Shown: positions 38,429-47,032 of the stretch, piece by piece
How the letters are laid out: the number at the start of each line of letters is the position of its first letter
Position numbering within the stretch: position 1 is the stretch's first letter
Assembly (NCBI RefSeq): GCF_001278075.1
Contig: NZ_CP011340.1
Coordinates: 5,825,501-5,889,500 of the forward strand
Source of the DNA: Streptomyces pristinaespiralis
Lineage (GTDB): Bacteria > Actinomycetota > Actinomycetes > Streptomycetales > Streptomycetaceae
Length of the DNA stretch: 64,000 nt
Direction: 5' to 3'
Program-made: the position numbers and the translations under genes
Notes under the pieces: generated by a model
The model's database searches: none
Told to the model about the DNA's origin: nothing
What the model saw: the letters and a program-made list of their open reading frames with translations, nothing else

Positions 38429-39214
38429 GTGCCCGACATATCCCTGACCACGCTCGTCCTCCTCTGTCTCGCCGCGGCCGCCGCCGGCTGGATCGACGCC
38501 GTCGTGGGCGGCGGCGGTCTCCTGCTGCTCCCCGCGCTGCTGCTCGGCCTGCCGCAGGTGCCTGCCGCCCATGTCCTCGGAACGAACAAGGCGGTCGCCA
38601 TCGTCGGCACCTCCGGTGCCGCGATCACCTATGTGCGCAAGGCGCCGGTACAGGTCAGGACGGCGGTGCGGATCGGGCTCGCGGCGCTCGCGGGTTCGAT
38701 GGGCGGCGCGTTCTTCGCGGCCGGCATCAGCAGCGACGTGCTCCGCCCGGTGATCATGGTGGTGCTGCTCGGCGTGGCCGCGTTCGTGATGCTGCGCCCC
38801 TCGTTCGGCGCGGCCGCCGACGCCGACAAGCGCCGCGTCACCCGCACCCGCACCGTCGTGGCGATCGTGCTCGTCGGCGGTGGCATCGGCTTCTACGACG
38901 GTCTCTTCGGGCCGGGCACCGGTACGTTCCTGGTGCTGGCGCTCACCGCGGTGCTTCACCTGGACCTGGTGACCGCGTCCGCCACCGCGAAGATCGTGAA
39001 CGTGTGCACCAACGGCGGCGCCCTCGCGATGTTCGCCTACCAGGGCACCGTCCTGTGGCAGCTGGCCGCGCTGATGGCCGTCTTCAATTTGGCGGGCGGC
39101 ATGTTCGGGGCCCGTATGGCGCTGCGCAAGGGCAGCGAGTTCGTCCGCGGGGTGCTGCTCGTCGTCGTCTTCTCGCTGGTCGCGAAGCTCGGCTTCGACC
39201 AGTGGACGGCGTGA
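38429..39214 (+). CDS. TSUP family (TauE/SafE-like) membrane transporter
   Basis: 261 residues with about eight hydrophobic segments. The family signature GWIDAVVGGGGLLLLPALL and the repeat GFYDGLFGPGTGTFLVLAL in the second half are typical of sulfite/organosulfonate-type exporters. GTG at 38429, probably leaderless. The substrate may be a sulfur oxyanion, but it is unproven. Divergent from the nir operon and convergent with two MarR genes. Confidence 0.85.
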   Translation: MPDISLTTLVLLCLAAAAAGWIDAVVGGGGLLLLPALLLGLPQVPAAHVLGTNKAVAIVGTSGAAITYVRKAPVQVRTAVRIGLAALAGSMGGAFFAAGISSDVLRPVIMVVLLGVAAFVMLRPSFGAAADADKRRVTRTRTVVAIVLVGGGIGFYDGLFGPGTGTFLVLALTAVLHLDLVTASATAKIVNVCTNGGALAMFAYQGTVLWQLAALMAVFNLAGGMFGARMALRKGSEFVRGVLLVVVFSLVAKLGFDQWTA

Positions 39215-39220
39215 CGCCGG

Positions 39221-39691
39221 TCAGTACCTGTCGGCGGTCTGCTCGTACGCGGCGTTCGCCCGTGCGATGACCTCGGTCAGCACCCGGCCCGCGACGGCCA
39301 GGTCCTCCTCCGGGATGCCGCCGTACACCCGCGGGCCGAAGTCCGTGGCGACCGAGGCGAGCCGGCCCTGCACGGCGCGGCCGGCCTCGGTCAGAGCGAC
39401 GCGCGGGCCCTGGCCGGCAAGGGGCTCCAGCGGCTCGATCAGCTCGGCGGCCAGCAGCTCGGCCACGGTGGCGTGGGCCGTGTCCGCGGAGATCTTCAGC
39501 GTGGAGGTCAACAGCTCCACGATCCGGCTCGTCTCGGCGACGCCGCCCTCGGCGGCGGTCGCGTTCAGCGCCATCGACTGGTGGAAGGTGGTGCCGGTCC
39601 GGTCCAGCTCACGGTCGAGCAGGGCGCGGGCCGCGTAGTGGGCCCGGCCGATGATCTGGCTGTTGAGCAGGATCGGCGTGGTGGACGACAT
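39221..39691 (-). CDS. MarR-like winged-helix protein
   Basis: 156 residues. HYAARALLDRELDRTGTTFHQSMALNA resembles the dimerisation helices of MarR proteins, followed by a winged-helix region (TAHATVAELLAAELIEPLEPLAGQGPRVALTEAG). It begins three bases after the stop of another MarR gene, so both are likely on one transcript and could heterodimerise. Ligand unknown. Confidence 0.75.
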   Translation of the reverse strand: MSSTTPILLNSQIIGRAHYAARALLDRELDRTGTTFHQSMALNATAAEGGVAETSRIVELLTSTLKISADTAHATVAELLAAELIEPLEPLAGQGPRVALTEAGRAVQGRLASVATDFGPRVYGGIPEEDLAVAGRVLTEVIARANAAYEQTADRY

Positions 39692-39693
39692 GG

Positions 39694-40191
39694 TTACTCC
39701 TCGGGTGTCGTGGACGTGTCCTCGAAGGCGTCGGGAGGTGCGTCGAGCGGTGTTTCGAGCAGCAGCCGCAGCTCACGCGTCAGCTCCTCGGTGCGGGGTG
39801 CGTCGAGCCCGCCGAGCGGGGCCAGCAGCCGGTCGAGCAGCGTGCGGACCTCCGCGACGGCGCGGCGGGCCTTCTCCTCCCCCTCGGGGGTGAGCGAGAG
39901 CTGGACGGCCCTGGTGTCGGCGGGGTCGGGCGTGCGCCGTACGAGTCCCGACGACTCGAGGGCGCGGGCCAGCTTCGAGACGTAGAGCGGCTCGAGGCCG
40001 GTGTGGTCGGCGAGTTGCCGCTGGCTGGGGTGGTACCCGGACCGCCATACGCCGTGCAGCGAGGCGATCAGGGTGTACTGCGCGTGAGTCAGCCCCAGGG
40101 GAGCGAGCGCGCGGTCGACCGCGACGCGCCACTTCGTCGAAAGACGCCAGACCAGGTAGCCGGGCGTGGGGCCCTTGGGTGCTGTGCTCAT
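39694..40191 (-). CDS. MarR-family transcriptional regulator
   Basis: 165 residues with the full MarR layout: GLTHAQYTLIASLHG, recognition region HPSQRQLADHTGLEPLYVSKLARALESSGLVRR, and the beta-wing DPADTRAVQLSLTPEG. An inverted repeat CATGGAC-N5-GTCCATG lies just upstream (40205-40223), probably an autoregulatory operator. Likely co-transcribed with the second MarR-like gene. Confidence 0.9.
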   Translation of the reverse strand: MSTAPKGPTPGYLVWRLSTKWRVAVDRALAPLGLTHAQYTLIASLHGVWRSGYHPSQRQLADHTGLEPLYVSKLARALESSGLVRRTPDPADTRAVQLSLTPEGEEKARRAVAEVRTLLDRLLAPLGGLDAPRTEELTRELRLLLETPLDAPPDAFEDTSTTPEE

Positions 40192-40204
40192 GGCCGATAC
40201 GGTA

Positions 40205-40223
40205 CATGGACACTATGTCCATG
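40205..40223. promoter_or_regulatory. MarR operator candidate
   Basis: CATGGAC (40205-40211) and GTCCATG (40217-40223) form a perfect 7-bp inverted repeat with a 5-bp spacer, 14 bases upstream of the MarR start. Size and position suit a MarR dimer. Confidence 0.6.
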
Positions 40224-40227
40224 GCTA

Positions 40228-40881
40228 TTATTTTCTGGCGATGGCGTCCCGGACGCCGATGAGGTGCCCGTAGGCGACCACGTTGCCCTGGTAGCCGGTC
40301 CTCTCGGAGAAGTCGCCGCCGCAGGTGATCACCCGGAGCTCGGCCCGGTCGGCGGGCGCGTAGACCTTCTTGTCGGGGAAGGCGTCGGCCTCGTACACCT
40401 CGATCGCGTCGATCGTGAAGACCGCGGTCCTGCCGTCCGCGCGGAGCACCTCGATCCGGTGGCCCTTCTCCAGGGCGCCGAGGCTGTAGAAGACGGCGGG
40501 CCCCTGCGCGTTGTCCACATGGCCGGCGACGATCGCCGTGCCCTCGGCTCCCGGGGCGGTCCCGTCCTCGTACCACCCGGCCAGGTTCCGGTCCTCGGCG
40601 GGAGGGACGTCGAGGCTGCCGTCGCGGGAGAGTCCGAGCCCCATGACGGGGGCGTCGACGTCGATCTGCGGAATGCGCAGCCGGACCGGATCCGAGGGAG
40701 GCAGCGGGTCGGCGGCCGCGTCCGTGTGCTGGTTCGGGCCGGCGGCGAAGGCCTGCGCGGCGGAGGGGACGGGCGGGGTGATGTCGCGGGTGCCGTTGTG
40801 GACCAGCCACAGCCCGGCGCAAACCGCGGCGGCCACGGTCCAGCCCTTGGCCCGGCGCCTCGTGCCGTCCTGAGCGCTCAT
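40228..40881 (-). CDS. class F sortase
   Basis: 217 residues. An N-terminal membrane anchor (GWTVAAAVCAGLWLVHNG) is followed by an extracellular sortase domain. Catalytic residues: His in AIVAGHVDNAQG, Cys in LRVITCGGDF, and a nearby Arg in SERTGYQGN. The RIPQIDVDAPVMGLGL segment is typical of class F enzymes in actinobacteria. ATG at 40881 after GGAGGACCC. The surface protein gene 230 bases upstream on the same strand has an identical ribosome binding site and may be a partner or substrate. Confidence 0.9.
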   Translation of the reverse strand: MSAQDGTRRRAKGWTVAAAVCAGLWLVHNGTRDITPPVPSAAQAFAAGPNQHTDAAADPLPPSDPVRLRIPQIDVDAPVMGLGLSRDGSLDVPPAEDRNLAGWYEDGTAPGAEGTAIVAGHVDNAQGPAVFYSLGALEKGHRIEVLRADGRTAVFTIDAIEVYEADAFPDKKVYAPADRAELRVITCGGDFSERTGYQGNVVAYGHLIGVRDAIARK

Positions 40882-40901
40882 GGGTCCTCCGGCTTCGCTC
40901 G

Positions 40902-40936
40902 CGGCGGGTACGGCGGGTACGGCGGGTACGGCGGGG
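40902..40936. repeat. 9-bp tandem repeat
   Basis: The unit CGGCGGGTA occurs three times and then degenerates, between the sortase and the surface protein gene. On the minus strand it would read as Pro-Pro-Tyr repeats, but there is no supported gene here. Confidence 0.7.
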
Positions 40937-41107
40937 CGGCGCCCGGGCCGGGCCGTCCGTACGGGTCTCGGGTTTCGGTCTCCTGGGGGCTCGTGAGGGC
41001 GGCGGCGTTGCCGGCATCGCCCGGAACGTCGCCCCGCTCCCGTCGGCTCGAGGCCTGACGGGAGCGGGGGATCCGGCGGGACGAGGAACGGTTGGGGTAC
41101 CGGTCCG

Positions 41108-41611
41108 TCAGCCTCTCTGCGCGCCGCTCGCCCGGCGGCGCAGGAGGAGTGTTCCGCCCACAGCGGCCGCGGTGAGTACCGCCGCGCCCGCCGCGATCTG
41201 GGTGGTGTCGGGGCCCACGCTGCCGCCGACGCCTGTTCTGACGTGCCCGCTCGGCTCGCGGTGGCGCACCTCGAGGTCTCCGGTCGCCTCCTTGCCGTTC
41301 TTGCAGCGCACTTCGATGCCGTACGTTCCCGGCCGGGTGTCCTCGGGGACCGTGAACCGGCCCACCGCGACCTCCTTGTGCGTGCCGGGCCACAGCTTGA
41401 ACTCACCGGCGCCCAGGGACCGGGCGTCGCCGACGCCGTGGCCGTCCTTGCCGCAGGCCGTGGTGTTCACGGTGATCTCCGTGCCGGGGGTGGCGGGCGA
41501 CGGGTACACCTCCAGCTCTCCGAAGTCCCCGGCGTGCGCCCCATGGGCGGCGAGCCCGGTCGTGGCGAGCGCCATCGCGATGCCGGTCAGCAGGCGGGCG
41601 GTGGTGCGCAT
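41108..41611 (-). CDS. exported surface protein with C-terminal anchor
   Basis: 167 residues. Signal peptide (residues 1 to about 27, ending AHAGDF). The central beta-rich domain has a cysteine pair (TACGKDG and VRCKNG). The C-terminal membrane helix (AAGAAVLTAAAVGGTLLL) is followed by RRR. This is the layout of a sortase substrate, but no LPxTG-like pentapeptide is evident before the helix (VGPDTTQ lies there), so it may be a simple membrane-anchored protein. ATG at 41611 after GGAGGACCC. Likely linked to the class F sortase downstream. Confidence 0.75.
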   Translation of the reverse strand: MRTTARLLTGIAMALATTGLAAHGAHAGDFGELEVYPSPATPGTEITVNTTACGKDGHGVGDARSLGAGEFKLWPGTHKEVAVGRFTVPEDTRPGTYGIEVRCKNGKEATGDLEVRHREPSGHVRTGVGGSVGPDTTQIAAGAAVLTAAAVGGTLLLRRRASGAQRG

Positions 41612-41927
41612 GGGTCCTCCGGAAGCGCGCGGTGCGGTGTCTCGTCTTCTCCGAGGTAAGAGGCACCCGGCCCGCCACGCCTGCTGATGACCAATCAGTT
41701 TCCCTGGGAGGAAACCGCGTGTCGTCCTGGACAGGGTGCGTCATTGCAGGTCAGGGGCGGTGATGCGGCGCCGGGGGGAGTGGTCGGGCGTGTCGTGCCG
41801 AACGGGTGAAGGGGGCGTCGGCCCTCCGCCGCCCCGGTGCTCCGTGGCGGGGGTCACGGGCCGTCCGGGCGATGGATCTCCCGAGCGACTTGACCTCAAG
41901 TAAAGTTGAGGTACCAGGCTCCTTCGC
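41612..41927. other. divergent intergenic region
   Basis: 316 bases between the surface protein gene (minus) and the FMN reductase gene (plus). The right end holds the SoxR-type promoter; no gene is seen in the remainder. Confidence 0.5.
41890..41917 (+). promoter_or_regulatory. SoxR box in the FMN reductase promoter
   Basis: CCTCAAGTAAAGTTGAGG (41894-41911) is an inverted repeat (CCTCAA/TTGAGG) overlapping a -35 TTGACC (41890-41895). It matches the SoxR-binding pattern known in Streptomyces (CCTCAAG...CTTGAGG). A TACCAG -10-like element follows and the ATG is only 10 bases further on, so the transcript is nearly leaderless. Confidence 0.7.
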
Positions 41928-42542
41928 ATGGACATCAACACGCCTGACACCACGTCCGACCGTCCCTCCGCGCTGAAGCTCGCCGTCATCATCGGCAGCA
42001 ACCGTGACGGCCGCTTCGGACCCACCGTCGCCGACTGGTTCGTCTCCCGTGCCGCTCGGCGCGAGGACTTCACCGTCGACGTCGTCGACCTCGCCGATGC
42101 CGACCTCCCCACCGCCCTCTCCTACTCACCCTCGCCCGACGTGCGGGCCGAGCTCGCCAAGCTCACGCCGAAGCTCGCCGCTGCCGACGCCTTCGTCGTC
42201 GTCACCCCCGAGTACAACCACTCCTTCCCCGCCGGCCTCAAGAACGTCATCGACCGGCACTACGGCGAATGGCAGGCCAAGCCCGTCGGGTTCGTCTCCT
42301 ACGGCGGCATCTCCGGCGGCCTGCGCGCCGTCGAGCAGCTGCGCCAGGTCTTCGCCGAGCTGCACGCCGTCACCGTCCGCGACACGGTGTCCTTCCACAA
42401 CGCCGGCGCCCACTTCGACGACGAGGGCAACCACCGCGAGCCCGCCGCTCCCGACGCCGCCGCCAAGACCATGCTCGACCAGCTCGCCTGGTGGGCCGAG
42501 GCGCTGCGGTCCGCCAAGTCCGTCCGCCCCTACGCGAGCTGA
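41928..42542 (+). CDS. NADPH-dependent FMN reductase family protein (SoxR-controlled)
   Basis: 204 residues with a flavodoxin-like fold. AVIIGSNRDGRFGPTVADWF is the FMN-phosphate-binding start, and VVTPEYNHSFPAGLKNVIDRHYGEW and GFVSYGGISGG are characteristic of the family. It probably reduces FMN, quinones or redox-active compounds. In S. coelicolor a gene of this type is a known SoxR target, and the box here agrees. It is followed by an ABC exporter after 10 bases, likely in one operon. Confidence 0.9.
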   Translation: MDINTPDTTSDRPSALKLAVIIGSNRDGRFGPTVADWFVSRAARREDFTVDVVDLADADLPTALSYSPSPDVRAELAKLTPKLAAADAFVVVTPEYNHSFPAGLKNVIDRHYGEWQAKPVGFVSYGGISGGLRAVEQLRQVFAELHAVTVRDTVSFHNAGAHFDDEGNHREPAAPDAAAKTMLDQLAWWAEALRSAKSVRPYAS

Positions 42543-42552
42543 GGGCCGGCCC

Positions 42553-44286
42553 GTGCTGCTGAGCCTGCTGACCGCCCGCCTCGACCCCTACCGCCGGCTG
42601 ATCGCGCTGGTCGTCCTCCTCCAGCTGATCCAGTCCCTGGCCACCCTCTACCTGCCCACCCTCAACGCCGAGATCATCAACAACGGTGTGCTGCGCGGCG
42701 ACACCGGACACGTCCTCACCACCGGCGCCGTGATGCTCGCCGTCACGGTCCTCCAGGTCGTCGCCGCCGCGGCCGCCGTGTACTGCGCGGCCCGGATCGC
42801 CATGGGCATCGGCCGCGACCTGCGCTCCACCGTCTTCCGCCATGTCCAGGACCTGTCCGTACGTGACATCGGACGCTTCGGCGCCTCGTCACTGATCACC
42901 CGCACCACCAACGACGTGCAGCAGGTGCAGACCTTCTCGCTGCTGATCCTGACCATGCTGGTCGCCGCACCCCTGATGTGCGTGGGCGGGATCGCCATGG
43001 CCCTGTCCCAGGACGTGCCGCTCGCGATGCTCCTGCTGCTGTTCGTCCCGGTGCTCGCACTGTCCGTCGGACTGATCGTGCGCCGCCTGCCGCCGGTGTT
43101 CCGCTCCATGCAGGAACGGATCGACCGGGTCAACCGGGTGATGCGGGAGCAGATCACCGGCATCCGCGTCATCCGCGCCTTCGTACGCGACCGTCATGAG
43201 CAACGGCGGTTCGCCGAGGCCAACGACGCCCTCCTCGAGGCCGGTCTGCGGGCGGGCCGGCTGCAGACCCTGATGTTCCCGACCGTTCTGATCGTCTGGG
43301 AGATCGCCACCGTCGCCATCATCTGGACCGGTGGCCACCGGCTCGACTCCGGTTCCCTGCAGGCCGGTTCGATCGTCGCCTTCCTCGGCTACCTGACGCA
43401 GATCCTGATGTCCGTGATGATGGGCCTGTTCCTCATGATGCACCTGCCGCGCGCCGAGGTCAGCGCCGAACGCGTCCAGGAGGTCCTCGGCACCCGGCCG
43501 AGCGTCGTACCGCCCGCCGCCCCCGTGCACCGGCTGCGCGGGAGAGGGGAACTCCGGTTGCGTGGGGTGGACTTCAGCTACCCGGGCGCCGAGGAGCCCG
43601 TCCTCAGGTCCGTGGACCTGACCGCACGCCCCGGCCGGGTCACCGCCGTCATCGGCTCCACCGGCAGCGGCAAGACCACCCTGCTGAGCCTCGCCGCCCG
43701 GCTGTTCGACGCGACCGGCGGCGAGGTCCGGATCGGGGAGGTGGACGTACGGGACCTGGACCCGGCGCTGTTGTCCCGCACCGTCGGACTCGTCGCCCAG
43801 AAGCCGTACCTCTTCTCCGGGACCGTCGCCTCCAACCTGCGGTACGGGAAGCCGGACGCGACCGAGGAAGAGCTCTGGCACGCCCTCGAGGTGGCCCAGG
43901 CCGCCGACTTCGTACGCCGGCTCGGCGACGGCCTCGACGCACCGGTCTCGCAGGGCGGCGCCAACCTGTCGGGAGGACAGCGCCAGCGCCTCGCCATCGC
44001 CCGGGTACTGGTCGCCAGGCCCGACGTCTACCTCTTCGACGACTCCTTCTCCGCCCTCGACAACGCCACCGACGCGGCACTGCGCCGGGCGCTCGCGCAG
44101 GAGACCGCCGACGCCACCGTCGTCATGGTCGCCCAGCGGGTCTCCACCATCCGCGGCGCCGACCGGATCGTCGTCCTCGACAAGGGCCGCGTCGTCGGTA
44201 CCGGAACCCATGACGAACTCATGCGGGACAACCCCACCTACCGGGAGATCGTGCTCTCCCAGCTCACCGAGGAGGAAGCCGCATGA
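42553..44286 (+). CDS. ABC exporter half-transporter (degenerate nucleotide site subunit)
   Basis: 577 residues from the GTG at 42553. Six membrane helices (residues about 15-300) precede the ATPase domain: Walker A GSTGSGKTTLLSL, Q-loop LVAQKPYLFSG, signature NLSGGQRQRLAIARVL, and Walker B VYLFDDSFSALD. The residue after the Walker B Asp is Asp rather than the catalytic Glu, so the site it forms is degenerate. The stop overlaps the partner's ATG (44283). The pair should form a heterodimeric multidrug-type exporter. Location behind the SoxR-box gene suggests export of redox-active compounds. Confidence 0.9.
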   Translation: MLLSLLTARLDPYRRLIALVVLLQLIQSLATLYLPTLNAEIINNGVLRGDTGHVLTTGAVMLAVTVLQVVAAAAAVYCAARIAMGIGRDLRSTVFRHVQDLSVRDIGRFGASSLITRTTNDVQQVQTFSLLILTMLVAAPLMCVGGIAMALSQDVPLAMLLLLFVPVLALSVGLIVRRLPPVFRSMQERIDRVNRVMREQITGIRVIRAFVRDRHEQRRFAEANDALLEAGLRAGRLQTLMFPTVLIVWEIATVAIIWTGGHRLDSGSLQAGSIVAFLGYLTQILMSVMMGLFLMMHLPRAEVSAERVQEVLGTRPSVVPPAAPVHRLRGRGELRLRGVDFSYPGAEEPVLRSVDLTARPGRVTAVIGSTGSGKTTLLSLAARLFDATGGEVRIGEVDVRDLDPALLSRTVGLVAQKPYLFSGTVASNLRYGKPDATEEELWHALEVAQAADFVRRLGDGLDAPVSQGGANLSGGQRQRLAIARVLVARPDVYLFDDSFSALDNATDAALRRALAQETADATVVMVAQRVSTIRGADRIVVLDKGRVVGTGTHDELMRDNPTYREIVLSQLTEEEAA

Positions 44287-46145
44287 GCGGCACCGCACCG
44301 GAGCGCCGCGGCCCGGCCCAGCAGCAGCGCGGTCCCGGGGGCATCGGCTCCCCCTCACTGGAACGCTCCCTCCACTTCCGGGCCTCCGGACTGCGGCTGC
44401 TGCGGATGACCGCACCGGAACGCCCCCTTGTCCTCGGCGTCCTCGCCGCCGGCGCGGCCGCCGTCGCCCTGTCCGTGCTCGCCCCCAAACTCCTCGGCCA
44501 CGCCACCGACCTCGTCGTCCACGGCGCGGCCGGCCCGGACGGGGTCGACTTCCGGGCCGTCGCGGAGGTGCTGGCCGTCGTCCTGTGCCTGGTCGCCGTC
44601 TCCGCCGGTACCACGCTGATCCAGATGCGGCTCGCCATGACCGTCGTGCAGCGCGTCGGCCACCGGCTGCGCGAGGAGGCGGGGACGAAGCTGTCGCGGC
44701 TGCCCCTGGCCTACTTCGACAAGCAGGCCCGCGGGGAGGTGCTCAGCCGCACCACCAACGACATCGACAACATCACGCAGACCATGCAGCAGGCCTTCAG
44801 CCAGATGGTGCGGGCCGTGCTCACCATCGCCGGCGTCCTGGCGATGATGTTCTGGATCTCGCCGCTGCTTGCCCTGGTCGCCCTGGCGACGGTGCCGCTG
44901 TCCGTCTACGTGGCCACCCTCATCGGCAGGCGGGCCCAGCCGCAGTTCGTCCGGCAGTGGTCGGTGACGGGCAGGCTGAACGCCCACGTCGAGGAGATGT
45001 TCACCGGCCACGCGGAGGTCCGCTCCTTCGGCCGGGGGAAGCAGGCCGTGGAGACATTCGACGAACTGGGCGAGCAGCTCCACGCGTCGAGCCTGCGCGC
45101 CCAGGTCATGTCCGGCCTCATCCAGCCCGCCCTCGGCTTCGTCGGCAACCTCAACTATGTGCTGATCGCCGTCGCCGGCGGGCTGCGGGTGGCCTCCGGA
45201 TCGCTGTCGATCGGCGACGTACAGGCCTTCGTGCAGTACTCCTACGAGTTCAACGGGCCCATCAACCAGGTCGCCGCGATGGCCAACCTCCTCCAGTCGG
45301 GCGTCGCCTCCGCCGAGCGGGTCTTCGACCTGCTGGACGCGGAGGAGGAGACCCCGGGGCCGACCGGAGAGGGGCCCGTCGGACCGAAGGACGGCCGGCC
45401 GGCGGGCCGTGTGTCGTTCGAGAAGGCGGCCTTCCGCTACCACCCCGCGGAGCCGCTGATCGAGGATCTGTCGCTCGACGTCGAACCGGGCCGGACCGTC
45501 GCCATCGTCGGCCCGACCGGCGCGGGCAAGACCACACTGGTCAATCTGCTCATGCGGTTCTACGAGGTCACCGGCGGCCGCATCCTCCTCGACGGCATCG
45601 ACATCAGGGACATGTCCCGCGACCGGCTGCGCTCCGGCATCGGCATGGTGCTCCAGGACACCTGGCTGTTCGGGGGGACGATCGCCGACAACATCGCCTA
45701 CGGCGTACCCGGGAAGGTGTCCCGCGAGCAGATCGTCGCCGCGGCGACGGCCACCCACGCCGACCGGTTCATCCGCACCCTGCCCGACGGCTACGACACC
45801 GTCATCGACGAGGAGGGCGCGGGCCTGAGCGCGGGCGAGAAGCAACTCCTCACCATCGCCCGCGCCTTCCTCACCGAACCGTCGATCCTCGTGCTCGACG
45901 AGGCCACCAGCTCCGTCGACACCCGCACCGAGGTGCTCATCCAGCGCGCCATGGCGTCGCTGCGCCGGGGGCGCACCAGCTTCGTCATCGCGCACCGGCT
46001 CTCCACCGTCCGGGACGCCGACGTGATCCTCGTGATGGAGGCCGGGCGGATCGTCGAGCAGGGCACGCACGACGAACTGCTGGACCGGGGCGGCGCGTAC
46101 GCCCGGCTCCACGCGGCGCAGTTCGCCGCCGGGGCCCCTGTGTGA
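44283..46145 (+). CDS. ABC exporter half-transporter (catalytic Glu subunit)
   Basis: 620 residues: a cytoplasmic N-terminal extension, six helices, then the ATPase with Walker A GPTGAGKTTLVNLL, an unusual signature GLSAGEKQLLTIARAF (AGE for GGQ), and Walker B ILVLDEATSSVD with the catalytic Glu. This is the complementary half of the heterodimer encoded just upstream, with canonical and non-canonical elements split as in TM287/288-type exporters. A strong terminator follows. Close paralogue of the gene at 61222. Confidence 0.92.
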   Translation: MSGTAPERRGPAQQQRGPGGIGSPSLERSLHFRASGLRLLRMTAPERPLVLGVLAAGAAAVALSVLAPKLLGHATDLVVHGAAGPDGVDFRAVAEVLAVVLCLVAVSAGTTLIQMRLAMTVVQRVGHRLREEAGTKLSRLPLAYFDKQARGEVLSRTTNDIDNITQTMQQAFSQMVRAVLTIAGVLAMMFWISPLLALVALATVPLSVYVATLIGRRAQPQFVRQWSVTGRLNAHVEEMFTGHAEVRSFGRGKQAVETFDELGEQLHASSLRAQVMSGLIQPALGFVGNLNYVLIAVAGGLRVASGSLSIGDVQAFVQYSYEFNGPINQVAAMANLLQSGVASAERVFDLLDAEEETPGPTGEGPVGPKDGRPAGRVSFEKAAFRYHPAEPLIEDLSLDVEPGRTVAIVGPTGAGKTTLVNLLMRFYEVTGGRILLDGIDIRDMSRDRLRSGIGMVLQDTWLFGGTIADNIAYGVPGKVSREQIVAAATATHADRFIRTLPDGYDTVIDEEGAGLSAGEKQLLTIARAFLTEPSILVLDEATSSVDTRTEVLIQRAMASLRRGRTSFVIAHRLSTVRDADVILVMEAGRIVEQGTHDELLDRGGAYARLHAAQFAAGAPV

Positions 46146-46166
46146 GAGCGCGGTGCGTAACGTGAA

Positions 46167-46193
46167 GGGCGGGGGCCGCACCGGCCCCCGCCC
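46167..46193 (+). terminator. terminator of the SoxR-box/ABC operon
   Basis: GGGCGGGGGCC pairs with GGCCCCCGCCC around a 5-base loop, 22 bases after the exporter stop. Confidence 0.82.
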
Positions 46194-46256
46194 CTCGTCC
46201 GCGGCCGCCGGCCGCCCCGCGGACACATGGCCGACCACCGAGAAGGAGCTCCCGCC

Positions 46257-46598
46257 GTGGAACCCACCCCCGCCGCGCCGCCGCTGCTCACCGTGATGAC
46301 GACGACCGACAGCGCGGAGAAGGCCCGGCGGCTCGCCCAGGGCGCCGTGGAGGCCCGGCTCGCTGCCTGCGCGCAGATCTCCGCGCCGGTGACGTCGGTC
46401 TACCGCTGGCAGGGCCGGATCGAGACCGCCGAGGAGTGGCAGGTCCTCCTCAAGACCACACCGGCCTGCTACGACGCCCTCGAAGCACATCTGACCGCCG
46501 CCCACGACTACGAGACCCCGGAGATCATCGCCACCCCGGTGGTACGCGCCGGCGCGGCCTACGCCGCCTGGGTGCGGGCGGAGACCGTGGCGCCGTGA
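46257..46598 (+). CDS. cutA: CutA-family divalent cation tolerance protein
   Basis: 113 residues, a trimeric ferredoxin-like protein. Family features: LLTVMTTTDSAEKARRLAQG, LAACAQI, SVYRWQGRIETAEEWQVLLKTT, and HDYETPEIIATPV. The GTG at 46257 is preferred because AAGGAG lies eight bases upstream; an in-frame ATG at 46227 has none. The role in copper or other metal tolerance is suggested for the family but not settled. Stop overlaps the next start (GTGA). Confidence 0.9.
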   Translation: MEPTPAAPPLLTVMTTTDSAEKARRLAQGAVEARLAACAQISAPVTSVYRWQGRIETAEEWQVLLKTTPACYDALEAHLTAAHDYETPEIIATPVVRAGAAYAAWVRAETVAP

Positions 46599-47032
46599 CC
46601 GGGCGGCAGCTTCCGTTCTTCGTCTACGGCACCCTCCGGCCCGGCGAACGCAACCACGACCTCCTCCTTCGGGGCCGCACCACGGCGGAACGTCCCGCCC
46701 TGCTCCCCGGCGCGGTGCTCTACGAAGGCCCCGGCTACCCGTACGCGCTCGACGCGGACGACCCGGCTGCCACGGTCACCGGCGAGGCGGTGACCGCCGC
46801 GCCGGACGAGTACGGGCGGCTGCTCGCCGTCCTCGACCGGCTGGAGGAGTACGGCGGACCGGGCCACCCGGCCAACCTGTACGAGCGGGTGTCCCGCGAG
46901 GTCCTCCTCGAGGACGGCACACCGGTCCGGGCGTGGGTCTACGTCGCCGCCGAGCGCGTGGCCCGCCGGCTGCGGGCCGGCGGCAGAACCGTGGACGGCG
47001 GCGACTGGCACGAGGCGGTCAGCCGCCGCTGA
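46595..47032 (+). CDS. gamma-glutamylcyclotransferase-like protein
   Basis: 145 residues. The N-terminal FFVYGTLRPGERNHDLL is the substrate-binding loop of the GGCT/AIG2 fold, and LAVLDRLEEYGGP contains the conserved Glu. The activity may be on gamma-glutamyl dipeptides or amines. It is translationally coupled to cutA (GTGA overlap). Its last 14 bases overlap the end of convergent nasA. Confidence 0.87.
   Translation: MTGRQLPFFVYGTLRPGERNHDLLLRGRTTAERPALLPGAVLYEGPGYPYALDADDPAATVTGEAVTAAPDEYGRLLAVLDRLEEYGGPGHPANLYERVSREVLLEDGTPVRAWVYVAAERVARRLRAGGRTVDGGDWHEAVSRR

Noticed and set aside
40882..41107. Pro/Tyr-repeat protein encoded by the 9-bp tandem repeat
   Set aside because: The frame has no plausible start or ribosome binding site, and its upstream part shadows the surface protein gene.
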